The position numbers were made by a program, and so were the translations under genes. From the NCBI GenBank assembly GCA_040901465.1, contig JBBDYN010000053.1, positions 193,142 to 257,141 on the forward strand: 64,000 nt of DNA, given 5' to 3'. Shown here in pieces: positions 35,647 through 43,840 of this stretch (position 1 is the first letter of the stretch; the number at the start of each line of letters is the position of its first letter). The stretch comes from JAUSIF01 sp040901465 (GTDB lineage: Bacteria > Pseudomonadota > Alphaproteobacteria > Rhizobiales > Xanthobacteraceae). The notes beneath the pieces are model-generated. The model searched no databases, was not told the DNA's origin, and saw nothing but the letters and a program-made list of their open reading frames with translations.

Positions 35647-36597
35647 ATGCGCAGAATAATGACCATGATCGACCGACCCAGGCTTCGCATCGGCACGCGC
35701 GGAAGCCCGCTCGCGCGGGCGCAAACCGAGATTGTGCGCACGCGGCTCGCGGCGGCGAACGGGCTCGATTCCGCCGAAATCGAAGTGGTGGTGATCCGCA
35801 CCTCGGGCGACGCGGTGCACGACCGGCCGCTCGCCGACGTCGGCGGCAAGGGCCTCTTCACGAAGGAGATCGAGGAGGCTCTGCTCGCGCGCACGATCGA
35901 CCTCGCGGTGCATTCGGCAAAGGACGTGCCGACCTTTCTGCCCGATGGCCTCGTGCTCGCGGCCTATCCCGAACGTGCGGATCCGCGCGATGCGTTCGTG
36001 AGCACGCGCGCGGACCGGCTCGCAGCACTGGCGCCGGGCGCGGTCGTCGGCACCGCCTCGGTGCGGCGCGAGGCACTCGTGCGGCGGCTGCGGCCCGATG
36101 TGGACGTGAAACTTCTGCGCGGCAATGTGCACACGCGGCTGGAGAAGGTCGAGAACGGAAGCTTCGACGCGTCCGTGCTTGCGCTCGCCGGGTTGCAAAG
36201 GCTCGGACTCGAAGGGAAGGCGAGGGAATTGCTCGATCCGGAAATATTTCCGCCGTCGGTGGGACAGGGCGCGATCGCGGTCGAAGTCCGCGCACTCGAT
36301 CCCGTGGCCGCGGCGCTGGTCGTCGCGATCGACGACGCGCCGACCTCGATCGCGCTCGCGGCAGAACGGGCATTCCTCGCAGAGCTCGACGGCTCGTGCC
36401 GCACCCCGATCGCGGGGCACGCGCGGCTCATGGACGGCCGCCTGCGCTTCCATGGACTCGTGATCAGCCCGGATGGGCGCGAGGCGGCGGAGACGACGCG
36501 CGACGGCCTGCCTGCCGACGCTGCACGGCTCGGGGCTGACGCCGGACGCGAACTGAAGCGGCGCGCTCCGGCTTCTGTGCTCGCTTCGCTGGCCTGA
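35647..36597 (+). CDS. hemC: Hydroxymethylbilane synthase (porphobilinogen deaminase)
   Basis: This enzyme of up to 316 residues joins four porphobilinogens into hydroxymethylbilane in heme and corrinoid synthesis. Characteristic segments are LRIGTRGSPLARAQTEIV, DRPLADVGGKGLFTKEIE, DLAVHSAKDVPTFLP, LLRGNVHTRLEKVENG and DGSCRTPIAGHARL, where the Cys carries the dipyrromethane cofactor. The exact start is uncertain among ATGs at 35647, 35659 and 35665, none with a strong ribosome binding site. hemD begins 3 bp after the stop. Confidence 0.96.
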   Translation: MRRIMTMIDRPRLRIGTRGSPLARAQTEIVRTRLAAANGLDSAEIEVVVIRTSGDAVHDRPLADVGGKGLFTKEIEEALLARTIDLAVHSAKDVPTFLPDGLVLAAYPERADPRDAFVSTRADRLAALAPGAVVGTASVRREALVRRLRPDVDVKLLRGNVHTRLEKVENGSFDASVLALAGLQRLGLEGKARELLDPEIFPPSVGQGAIAVEVRALDPVAAALVVAIDDAPTSIALAAERAFLAELDGSCRTPIAGHARLMDGRLRFHGLVISPDGREAAETTRDGLPADAARLGADAGRELKRRAPASVLASLA

Positions 36598-36600
36598 TCG

Positions 36601-37308
36601 GTGCGCGTGCTGGTGACGCGACCGGAGCCCGACGCCGCGCGTACGGCGGCGAAGCTCGAGGCGCTCGGCCATCAGGTGTTGCTCGATCCGCTGCTGACGT
36701 TTGAGCCTCTGACAGTGCAAGAGACACCGGCGGGGCCGTTCGCGGGGCTTGCGGCGACGAGCGCCAACGCGGTGCGGATCGCGGGCGCCATGGTTACGCT
36801 CGATCGGCTGCGGTCGGTCCCGCTCTACGCGGTCGGCGGCGCGACCGCGGAGGCCGCGCGCGCAGCGGGCTTCAAGAATGTCGTCGCGGCCGACGGCGAT
36901 GCGGCCATCCTCGCGCAAATGCTTTCAGAAAAGCTCCCGGCATCGGCGCGAGTCCTGCATCTTGCGGGTGAAGACCGCGCACAGGATCTTGGCGGGCTGC
37001 TCGCCGAGGCCGGGATCGCGGTTACTTTGCTTGTGCTCTATCGCATGCGCGCGGCGCAGGCGCTCGCTGACTCGACGATCGCCGCACTGACTTCCGGCAG
37101 CATCGACGCGGTGCTGCATTTCTCGCCGCGGAGTGCTGCGACTTTCGTCGCGATCGTCGAGCGGCAGGGCTTGGTTAACGCGGTGCGCCCATTGCAGCAT
37201 TTTTGTCTCTCGCAAGCGGTGGCCGCGCCGCTGCGGGCGATCGGCGCCGGCGCGAAGATCGCCGCGCGGCCGAACGAGGCGGACCTCCTTGCGCTCTTGA
37301 AATCCTGA
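36601..37308 (+). CDS. hemD: Uroporphyrinogen-III synthase
   Basis: This 235-residue protein closes hydroxymethylbilane to uroporphyrinogen III. HemD sequences are poorly conserved, but the fold marks are visible: VLVTRPEPDAARTAAKLEALGHQVLLDP at the start, a TSANAVRIAGA segment, VGGATAEAARAAGF, and the LHFSPRSAATFVAI stretch of the second lobe. It uses a GTG start at 36601, 3 bp after hemC, and its neighbours support the call. The mitofilin gene starts 75 bp downstream. Confidence 0.9.
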   Translation: MRVLVTRPEPDAARTAAKLEALGHQVLLDPLLTFEPLTVQETPAGPFAGLAATSANAVRIAGAMVTLDRLRSVPLYAVGGATAEAARAAGFKNVVAADGDAAILAQMLSEKLPASARVLHLAGEDRAQDLGGLLAEAGIAVTLLVLYRMRAAQALADSTIAALTSGSIDAVLHFSPRSAATFVAIVERQGLVNAVRPLQHFCLSQAVAAPLRAIGAGAKIAARPNEADLLALLKS

Positions 37309-37383
37309 CGCTGTTGCGGCCTCCCGGCGCTGGGTCTATCCCCTTTGAGCCAGTCCGATTCCCAAAAGGCGGAAGAGGAGCCC

Positions 37384-38613
37384 ATGGCGAAAGGAAATCG
37401 CCCCGAGGACGACACGCCGCCGCCCAGCCCGAAGCGGCGTCGGCGGCCGCACGTGCTCGAGTTGAAGGCGACGGAAGTCGGTGCCGAACGGATCAAACCG
37501 GTTCGCGAAAAGCCGAAGGCCGAGCAGCCAAAGGACTCCGGCGCGACAGCGGCGAAGGACTGGACCGATCAACTGCGTGCGGTCGAATGGCGCGCATGGG
37601 CAGCGAAGCCGATCGTGACCGGCGCCATCGGCGTTCTTGGCGGAGCGATCCTGGTGTTCGCCGTCATGTCGCTATTTGGCGGACGCAGTGGCGAGGACAA
37701 CGCGCGGGTGAGCGACCTCGCTGGCGAGGTGGCCACGCTCTCGGCGCGCATCGAAAGCCTGACAAAAAGGCCTGCGCCAGCGCTCGAGACGAGCGCACTC
37801 GGCGACCGCATCGACCGGCTGACGAAGGCCATTTCTGAATCGGAGCAGCGGCTTGCGGCGATCGAGCGCCGCCCCGCCCCGCAGCCAACGGATCTGTCCG
37901 GGGTCAATGAGCGGACGGCGGGAATCGAGGCGACCCTGAAGGACTTGCGCGGGTCGCTTGCTGACCTGCGACGCATGGCGGAACAGGCGCCGCCCGCCGC
38001 GACGCCGACGGCCGTCGACGCGCTGGCAAACCGCATCGGCGGGCTGGAAGAAAGAATCTCGGCGCTGGCCGCGCCGCGTCCCGCTCCGGCGACGACGTCG
38101 CTCGCGGCGGAGATCGTCGTGCTCAACGCGCTTTCCGATGCGATCAGGTCGGGCAAGCCGTTTCTGAAGGAGCTCGAAGCCGCGCGGGCGCGGCTTGGCG
38201 AGCGGGCGGCGCCGCTCGCGGCACTCGAGCCGCATGCGGCCAAGGGCCTGCCGACGGTTCCCGAGCTTGCCGAGCGATTTTCGGTGCTCGCGCCGGAACT
38301 GTTGCGCGGGCCCGAACCCGAGGGCGGAATTTTCTCGCGGCTCCTCACAAACGCGACGCGGCTCGTCGAGATTCGTCCCATTGGCGAGCCAGAGGGCGCA
38401 AGCGTCGGCGCCGTCGTGGCGCGCATGGAGACGAAGCTCGCACGTGGCGATCTCGCGGGTGCGCTGGCCGAGGTCGATCTGCTGCGCGATTCGGTCAAGT
38501 CAATTGTGTCGGATTGGACCGCTGCAGCCGTGCGGCGGCGCGACGCGGAGCAGATCGTGAAGCAACTCACCGATGCGGCACTGACCATCAACGCGGGGCG
38601 CAAACCGTCGTGA
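37384..38613 (+). CDS. Mitofilin/Mic60-like inner-membrane protein
   Basis: This 409-residue protein has a charged, Pro-rich cytoplasmic N-terminus (1-75), one membrane span (KPIVTGAIGVLGGAILVFAV, about 76-95), a long Ala/Arg/Glu coiled-coil periplasmic part (about 105-250) and a C-terminal mitofilin-type region. In the last, RPIGEPEGASVGAVVARMET and LARGDLAGALAEVDLL are recognisable. Alphaproteobacterial Mic60 homologues lie beside heme genes and help shape intracytoplasmic membranes, the ancestral form of the crista protein. I chose the ATG at 37384 because it has GAGGAG, over a TTG 39 bp upstream. The stop overlaps the hemY start. Confidence 0.85.
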   Translation: MAKGNRPEDDTPPPSPKRRRRPHVLELKATEVGAERIKPVREKPKAEQPKDSGATAAKDWTDQLRAVEWRAWAAKPIVTGAIGVLGGAILVFAVMSLFGGRSGEDNARVSDLAGEVATLSARIESLTKRPAPALETSALGDRIDRLTKAISESEQRLAAIERRPAPQPTDLSGVNERTAGIEATLKDLRGSLADLRRMAEQAPPAATPTAVDALANRIGGLEERISALAAPRPAPATTSLAAEIVVLNALSDAIRSGKPFLKELEAARARLGERAAPLAALEPHAAKGLPTVPELAERFSVLAPELLRGPEPEGGIFSRLLTNATRLVEIRPIGEPEGASVGAVVARMETKLARGDLAGALAEVDLLRDSVKSIVSDWTAAAVRRRDAEQIVKQLTDAALTINAGRKPS

Positions 38614-40175
38614 TCCGCATCGCATTTTTCCTCGCCGTCATTGCGCTCGTCGCACTCGGCGCCGCCTGGTTCGCCGACCGGCCGGGCGAGATCGTCATGA
38701 CGTGGCAGGGGTGGCGCGTAACCACCTCGCTCATGGTCGCGAGCGTCGGCTTGCTCGCGATCATCGCGCTCGCGATTTTTGCCTGGTCGGTCATTCGGTT
38801 CATTCTGCGCTCACCGCAGCGCGTCGCGGACTACGTGGAGGAGCGGCGGCAATTGCGCGGCTGGCGCGCGATCTCGCGCGGCTTGATCGCCGTCGGCACG
38901 GGCAATCTGCTGCTTGCGAAACGTTCGGCGGGCGAGGCGCGCAAGCTGCTGGCGTCCGAGCCGCTCACGCTGCTTTTGTCCGCGCAAGCCGCGCAGCTCA
39001 GCGGCGACTCGAAGAGCGCGGAGGCGGATTTTCGCGGCATGCTCGACCACGAGGAGACTAAGCTTCTCGGCCTGCACGGGCTATTCGTGGAAGCGACACG
39101 CCGCGCCGACCCGGTGGCGGCGCTTTCGTTCGCGGAAGAAGCCGCGCAGGCCGATCCGGCGCTCGGCTGGGCTGGGGACGCCGTGATCGAGTTCCGCTGC
39201 CGCGCCGGCGACTGGGCCGGCGCGCTGGAAGCGCTGGAGCAGCAGATCAACGCGAGAGCGATCAGCAAGGCGGTGGGCAAGCGCCGGCGTGCGGTCTTGA
39301 TGACGGCGCAGGCAATGTCGCTCGAAGTCATCGATCCCGCCCGCGCGCGCGAAGAAGCGAGTGCGGCGGCGCGGATCGCGGCCGACCTCGTGCCCGCGGT
39401 CGCACTGGCGGGTCGGCTCGAGGCGGCCGCGGAAAACCTGCGCCGTGCATCCCGCATGATCGAGAAGGCGTTCGCCGCGAGCCCGCATCCCGAACTCGCC
39501 GAGACTTATGCAGAGCTGCGTCCCGGTGACAGCGCGCGCGAACGGCTCAACCGAGTGAAGGCGCTTGCCTTGAAGGCGCCCGGCCATCTGGAATCCTTGC
39601 TCGCCGTCGCGCGTGCGGCCATGGACGCCAATGACTTCGGGCAGGCGCGCGATGTGCTTGCGCCGTTGCTCGCGGAGCCGACGCAGCGCGTGTGCCTGCT
39701 CATGGCCGAGATCGAAGCGACGGAGCATGGCGATCATGGCAAGGCGCGGGAATGGACCGCGCGCGCGGCGCGCGCCCGGCGCGACTCGGCCTGGGTCGCG
39801 GACGGCTATGTGTCGGAGCGCTGGCTGCCGATCTCGCCGCTCACGGGCAAGCTCGATGCATTCGTGTGGACTGTGCCCCCGGACGCCTCGGTCGGGCCGA
39901 TGCTCGAACAAGTCGCACAGCAGGCGTTGGCGGAAGCGTCGGCGAGTATAGCCCCGCGCCGTCAGCCGGAGCCGATGGTCAAGATTGCCGCGCCGATCCT
40001 GACGGAACCGCGCGGCACGCCGGAGATCCGCAAACCGCCGCGCCGCAAGGCAGCCGATCCCATCGTCGCGGAGCCGCCGCTGCCGGACGATCCGGGCCCG
40101 ATTGCAGACGAGGAATCCGCGCCGCAGCGCAGGCGATTCAGCCTGTTCGATTGGCTCGCGGGCTCCACTCCTTGA
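38610..40175 (+). CDS. hemY: HemY-type TPR membrane protein
   Basis: This 521-residue protein has two N-terminal membrane helices (FFLAVIALVALGAAWFA and MVASVGLLAIIALAIFAWSV), a HemY_N domain (VADYVEERRQLRGWRAISRGLIAVGTGNLLLAKRSA, in pieces) and a long TPR-like helical region. The final ~80 residues are Pro-rich. Members of this family were named from the E. coli hem operon but are not protoporphyrinogen oxidases, and the exact role in heme or membrane biology is unknown. The GTG start at 38610 overlaps the upstream TGA (GTGA), so it is translationally coupled to the mitofilin gene. Confidence 0.87.
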   Translation: MIRIAFFLAVIALVALGAAWFADRPGEIVMTWQGWRVTTSLMVASVGLLAIIALAIFAWSVIRFILRSPQRVADYVEERRQLRGWRAISRGLIAVGTGNLLLAKRSAGEARKLLASEPLTLLLSAQAAQLSGDSKSAEADFRGMLDHEETKLLGLHGLFVEATRRADPVAALSFAEEAAQADPALGWAGDAVIEFRCRAGDWAGALEALEQQINARAISKAVGKRRRAVLMTAQAMSLEVIDPARAREEASAAARIAADLVPAVALAGRLEAAAENLRRASRMIEKAFAASPHPELAETYAELRPGDSARERLNRVKALALKAPGHLESLLAVARAAMDANDFGQARDVLAPLLAEPTQRVCLLMAEIEATEHGDHGKAREWTARAARARRDSAWVADGYVSERWLPISPLTGKLDAFVWTVPPDASVGPMLEQVAQQALAEASASIAPRRQPEPMVKIAAPILTEPRGTPEIRKPPRRKAADPIVAEPPLPDDPGPIADEESAPQRRRFSLFDWLAGSTP

Positions 40176-40200
40176 ATTGAGGCCATTGCCCCGCTATCAC
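40172..40200 (+). promoter_or_regulatory. Candidate promoter for tRNA-Thr
   Basis: TTGAAT (40172-40177) and TATCAC (40195-40200) are separated by exactly 17 bp, each matching its consensus at 4 of 6 positions. The start site would be near 40207 and the tRNA begins at 40216. The -35 overlaps the hemY stop region. Good spacing and position support it. Confidence 0.5.
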
Positions 40201-40215
40201 GGCCACGCGCATCGG

Positions 40216-40290
40216 GCCGGCATAGCTCAGCGGTAGAGCATCCGCTTCGTAAGCGGGGGGTCGGGGGTTCAAATCCCTCTGCCGGCACCA
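40216..40290 (+). tRNA. tRNA-Thr (anticodon CGT)
   Basis: The 75-nt gene folds completely. The acceptor GCCGGCA pairs with TGCCGGC, the D arm is AGCTCAGCGGTAGAGCA, the anticodon stem-loop CCGCTTCGTAAGCGG places CGT at the anticodon, and the T arm is GGGGGTTCAAATCCCTC. A discriminator A and an encoded CCA follow. It reads ACG threonine codons. Confidence 0.97.
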
Positions 40291-40669
40291 GTCAGCTTCG
40301 TCGTCCGCTCGCGAGCGGTAATACGTGCGCGGGCGAGCGCCCACTCAAACAATGCGACGTTTCGCTGCGCGAGCCTCGGCCGCGTCACTTGCGCAGGCAA
40401 AAATCATCTGCGGCCTACAAAAGCGCATGGATTTCAATCGCTTGCCGCGAATAAGGGTGAAATCGAAAAAGGTGCCTTTGCGAATTCGCGTTTTCGTTGC
40501 CAATCCGGAACAGGCATAGTCTGATGTTCGGAAAGCGGACGAAGAAAAATCGGGCAACGCCGGGAAATCGCCTGGGCGCGTCCAGTGGGTCGACGGCGTT
40601 GCAGCCGACTTGGCTTCGCGTCTCGCGACCATCACGCCGCCCCCGGCTGGCATATTGGGAGGAGTGCAA
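40291..40669. other. Intergenic region upstream of the branched-chain transporter operon
   Basis: This 379-bp stretch separates tRNA-Thr from the substrate-binding-protein gene. It is less GC-rich around 40430-40520 than its surroundings. Short open frames exist on both strands, but neither has a recognisable domain nor a good ribosome binding site. It probably contains the promoter and control sites of the transporter operon, though I could not identify a -35/-10 pair with proper spacing. Confidence 0.4.
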
Positions 40670-41866
40670 ATGAAGAAATGGCTGTCAGGAGTCTGCGCGC
40701 TCGGCGTCATTGCGATGACGGGCACGGCAAGCGCAGAAACGTTCAAGATCGGATTGATCGCCTCCTATACCGGCGCTTTCGCGACCTGGGGCACACAGTT
40801 CCAGAACGCGATCGAGGCGTTTCAGGCGATCAACGGCAAAGCGGTCAAGGGACCGAAGGGCGAGTCCATCGATGTCCAGCTGGTCTATCGCGACGCGGCC
40901 AGCGCCGGTCCGGACAAGGCGAAGCAGTTGGCCGAAGAACTGGTCCTGCGCGAGAAGGTGCAGATGTTGACCGGATTCGAGTTGTCGCCGCACGCCATGG
41001 CGATGGCCGACATTTCAACACAGGCGAAAATCCCGGTCGTGATCATGAACGCGGCGACCGCTTCCATCACCCGCGGCTCGCCGTACTACGTGCGGACGAG
41101 CTTGACGCTCCCACAATGGGCGCAAGTAATCGGCACATGGGCCGCGCAGAACGGCATCAAGAAGGTGTACACGATCATCAGCGACTACGCGCCGGGGCAC
41201 GACGCGGAGAACTACTTCCACAAATCGTTCAAGGCGGCCGGCGGTGAGATCGTGGGCGCCGACCGCACGAGCCTGCGCGAGACGAATTTCGCCGTCTACA
41301 TGGAGAAGGCGCTGCAGGCGAAGCCCGACGCGGTCTACATGTTCCAGCCCGGCGGCTCGCCCTCGATCTCCTTCGTAAAGGCGTTCAGCGAGCGCGGCTT
41401 GAAGCAGGCCGGCATCAAGCTGCTCGGCAACGGCGAATTCGCCGAGCTGTATCTGCCGCACTTCTCCGACGACGTGATCGGGACCATCTCGGTCAATCAC
41501 TACACCGAGACCAACGCCCGGCCGGAAAACAAGGTCATGCGTGACCAGTTGACCAAGCAGTTCGGCGAGAAGGGCGTCACCGATATTGCCTCGGTCGCCG
41601 CCTGGGACGGCATGAACCTCATTTACACCGCGTTGCGCGAACATGGCGCATCGGCCGACGGCCTCAAGTACATCGACGCGATGAAGGGCAAGACTCTGGC
41701 CAGCCCGCGCGGTCCGATCATGATCGATCCCGAGGAACGCGATATCGTGCAGAACATCTATATCCGCAGGATCGAAAAGGTCGGCGGCAAGCTGACGAAC
41801 GTCGATATCGCCACGGTGCCAATGGTCAAGGATCCCTGGAAGATCGACAATCCGGTCAAGAAGTAG
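40670..41866 (+). CDS. Branched-chain-amino-acid-type ABC transporter substrate-binding protein
   Basis: This 398-residue periplasmic protein is of the Leu/Ile/Val-binding type. It has a signal peptide (MKKWLSGVCALGVIAMTGTA, cleavage after SAE or ASA) and then FKIGLIASYTGAFATWG, the start typical of LivK-like proteins. Others in this family bind aromatic acids, amides or urea. The ATG at 40670 is fixed by GGGAGGAG and the signal peptide. It heads a five-gene operon, and a hairpin after its stop should favour higher levels of this protein than of the membrane parts. The ligand cannot be inferred. Confidence 0.9.
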   Translation: MKKWLSGVCALGVIAMTGTASAETFKIGLIASYTGAFATWGTQFQNAIEAFQAINGKAVKGPKGESIDVQLVYRDAASAGPDKAKQLAEELVLREKVQMLTGFELSPHAMAMADISTQAKIPVVIMNAATASITRGSPYYVRTSLTLPQWAQVIGTWAAQNGIKKVYTIISDYAPGHDAENYFHKSFKAAGGEIVGADRTSLRETNFAVYMEKALQAKPDAVYMFQPGGSPSISFVKAFSERGLKQAGIKLLGNGEFAELYLPHFSDDVIGTISVNHYTETNARPENKVMRDQLTKQFGEKGVTDIASVAAWDGMNLIYTALREHGASADGLKYIDAMKGKTLASPRGPIMIDPEERDIVQNIYIRRIEKVGGKLTNVDIATVPMVKDPWKIDNPVKK

Positions 41867-41888
41867 TCGGCACCCGTATTGTAAGACT

Positions 41889-41920
41889 GCGCGCGGAACA
41901 ACACTGTTCCGCGCGCGGCC
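41889..41920 (+). terminator. Stem-loop between substrate-binding-protein and permease genes
   Basis: A perfect 12-bp stem (GCGCGCGGAACA with its complement) closes a 4-base ACAC loop at 41889-41916, followed by GGCCGTTTTAAA. The short T-run suggests partial termination or protection of the upstream mRNA 3' end. Such intercistronic hairpins are well known after periplasmic-binding-protein genes, where they raise their level over the downstream genes. Confidence 0.7.
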
Positions 41921-41951
41921 GTTTTAAACCCCAGCCGCGTTGACGCCGACC

Positions 41952-42821
41952 ATGCTCTCGTTCGCATTGACGATCCTGCTCGACGGCATTTCCTACGGAA
42001 TGGTGCTGTTCATCATTTCCGTCGGCCTCACGGTGACGATGGGGCTGATGCGCGTGATCAATCTCGCGCATGGCGCATTTGCCATGATCGGCGGCTATGT
42101 GGCGGGCTACCTGACGCAGCACGGGTTCGAATTTTATCTCGCGCTTGTCCTCGCCACGCTCGTGTCGGGATTCCTCGGCGGGCTGTGCGAGATGACGGTC
42201 ATCCGACCGCTGTACCGGAAGGGTGAGCTTGCGCAGGTTCTGTTGACGATCGGCATCGTGTTCGTCGTTACAGCACTCATTACGGAGATCTTCGGCGCGT
42301 TTCCCTATCGAGTCGAGTTTCCGACTTATCTCACTCAACCGGTGGACATCGGATTCCGAACCTATCCCGCCTACCGCTTGTTCCTGATCCTGGTCGGCGG
42401 GCTCATCGCATTGATCCTGTGGCTTTTGATCGAAGGTTCGCTCTACGGCGCGAAGTTGCGTGCGGCCGTCGACAACGCCGGCATGGCGCGGGCGGTCGGA
42501 ATGAACGTGAACCTGTTGTTCACCGCGACGTTCATTATCGGAACCGCGTTCGCCGGCTTGGGCGGCGCGATCGGCTCGGGCATCCTGTCGCTCGAGCCGT
42601 CCTATGCACTAAAGTACGTGGTCCTGTTCCTTGTCGTGGTCATCGTCGGCGGCGAAGGTAGCTTCAAAGGCTCGTTCGTGGCAGCGATGGCGCTCGGCAT
42701 CATCGACACGACCGGAAAATATTTCGTCGCAGCCGCCGCGCCTTACTTGCTCTATGGCGCGGTCTTCGTGCTGCTACTCTGGCGGCCGCAGGGCATCCTG
42801 CCGCCAAAATCGTTGGCGTGA
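41952..42821 (+). CDS. livH: Branched-chain-amino-acid-type ABC transporter permease (LivH family)
   Basis: This 289-residue inner-membrane protein has about eight membrane segments. LLDGISYGMVLFIISVGLTVTMG followed by MRVINLAHGAFAMIGGY is the LivH signature near the N-terminus. The conserved loop before the last helices is ARAVGMNVNLLFTATFIIGT. The last helix runs LLYGAVFVLLLWRPQGIL. I use the ATG at 41952. A TTG 12 bp upstream is possible. Its stop overlaps the start of the next gene by 4 bp (GTGATG), so the permease genes are translationally coupled. Confidence 0.92.
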   Translation: MLSFALTILLDGISYGMVLFIISVGLTVTMGLMRVINLAHGAFAMIGGYVAGYLTQHGFEFYLALVLATLVSGFLGGLCEMTVIRPLYRKGELAQVLLTIGIVFVVTALITEIFGAFPYRVEFPTYLTQPVDIGFRTYPAYRLFLILVGGLIALILWLLIEGSLYGAKLRAAVDNAGMARAVGMNVNLLFTATFIIGTAFAGLGGAIGSGILSLEPSYALKYVVLFLVVVIVGGEGSFKGSFVAAMALGIIDTTGKYFVAAAAPYLLYGAVFVLLLWRPQGILPPKSLA

Positions 42822-43840
42822 TGACGACGCTCACCCCGAAATCCCTTCCAGCGTCCGGTCTTGGCACGATGGCGGCCGGTCAACTGTCGTTTGTCGGGCA
42901 CGCGTTGCCGTGGGCGATCGCCGTCGTCTTCTTTTTCGTCGCCGGCGGCTATCTCAGCTTCGGCACCCAGGTGCTGATCTGGATTCTGTTCGCGCTCTCG
43001 CTCGATCTTGCGCTCGGCTACGCAGGCATCGTGACGCTGGGCCAGGCCGCATTCTTCGGCTTGGGCGCCTATGCCGCCGGGTTGTTCGCGATCCATGCTT
43101 CTTCCGACCCCGTCGTCGGACATCTCGTGGCAGTCGGCGTCACGGCGCTGTTCGGGTTCGTAACGGGCGCGCTGATCCTACACACGACGGGCGTGACCTT
43201 CCTCATGCTCACGCTCGCCATTGTCTCCATCATGTTCGAATACGCGAACCAGGCGACCAAGCTCACCGGCGGCGACGACGGGTTGCAGGGAATCAACGTC
43301 GCCCCATTGTTGGGCGTGTTCGAGTTCTCCATCTTCGGGCAGACCGCCTACGTCTATGCGCTGGTCGTGCTGTTTTTCTGGTTCGTGTTCTCCTGGCGCG
43401 TGGTGAATTCTCCGTTCGGGCGGTCACTCGACGGCATCCGGCAGAAGCCCGCGCGCATGCGCGCGATCGGGACGCCGGTGTGGCGGCGGCTGCTCGCGAT
43501 CTATACCCTGTCGGCGGCAATGGCCGGCTCGGCCGGGGCGCTGTCGGCGCACTCGACAAGCTTCGTGGGTCTGTCGGTGCTGAGCCTGGTCACCTCCGGC
43601 GTCGTCGCCGTGATTCTGATCCTCGGCGGCATCCGGCGCCTGTACGGCGCGTTTGTCGGCGCTACCATCTATCTCTTGGTGCAGGACTGGTCGGCAAAAG
43701 TGAGCCCGTATTTCTGGGAATTCATCGTCGGCCTGATGTTGATCGCCACGGTGTTGTTCCTGGAAGGCGGGCTGATGGACCTGGGGCGCGTGGGGCGCAA
43801 CTTCCTGAATCGAATCCGAAACCGGGCGGACGTCAAATGA
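42818..43840 (+). CDS. livM: Branched-chain-amino-acid-type ABC transporter permease (LivM family)
   Basis: This 340-residue permease partner forms the channel with LivH. It has about ten hydrophobic stretches, and the family signature LALGYAGIVTLGQAAFFGLGAYAAG is in its first third. The EAA-like loop GRSLDGIRQKPARMRAIG, which contacts the ATPases, is near residue 205. It may start at GTG 42818 or at ATG 42821, both overlapping the livH stop. The end overlaps livG (ATGA). Confidence 0.93.
   Translation: MMTTLTPKSLPASGLGTMAAGQLSFVGHALPWAIAVVFFFVAGGYLSFGTQVLIWILFALSLDLALGYAGIVTLGQAAFFGLGAYAAGLFAIHASSDPVVGHLVAVGVTALFGFVTGALILHTTGVTFLMLTLAIVSIMFEYANQATKLTGGDDGLQGINVAPLLGVFEFSIFGQTAYVYALVVLFFWFVFSWRVVNSPFGRSLDGIRQKPARMRAIGTPVWRRLLAIYTLSAAMAGSAGALSAHSTSFVGLSVLSLVTSGVVAVILILGGIRRLYGAFVGATIYLLVQDWSAKVSPYFWEFIVGLMLIATVLFLEGGLMDLGRVGRNFLNRIRNRADVK

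Noticed and set aside
34528..36918. 796-residue minus-strand frame suggesting an N-terminal extension or fusion of TsaD
   Set aside because: Everything upstream of 35571 is the reverse strand of hemC and hemD. TsaD homologues start at the MLILGIETTCDE Met.
38610..40175. Calling the HemY gene protoporphyrinogen oxidase
   Set aside because: The sequence has two N-terminal membrane helices and TPR-like repeats and no FAD-binding motif. The shared name comes from unrelated Bacillus HemY.
40345..40746. 133-residue minus-strand frame upstream of the substrate-binding-protein gene
   Set aside because: It overlaps the signal peptide and ribosome binding site of a clear gene on the other strand and shows no recognisable domain.
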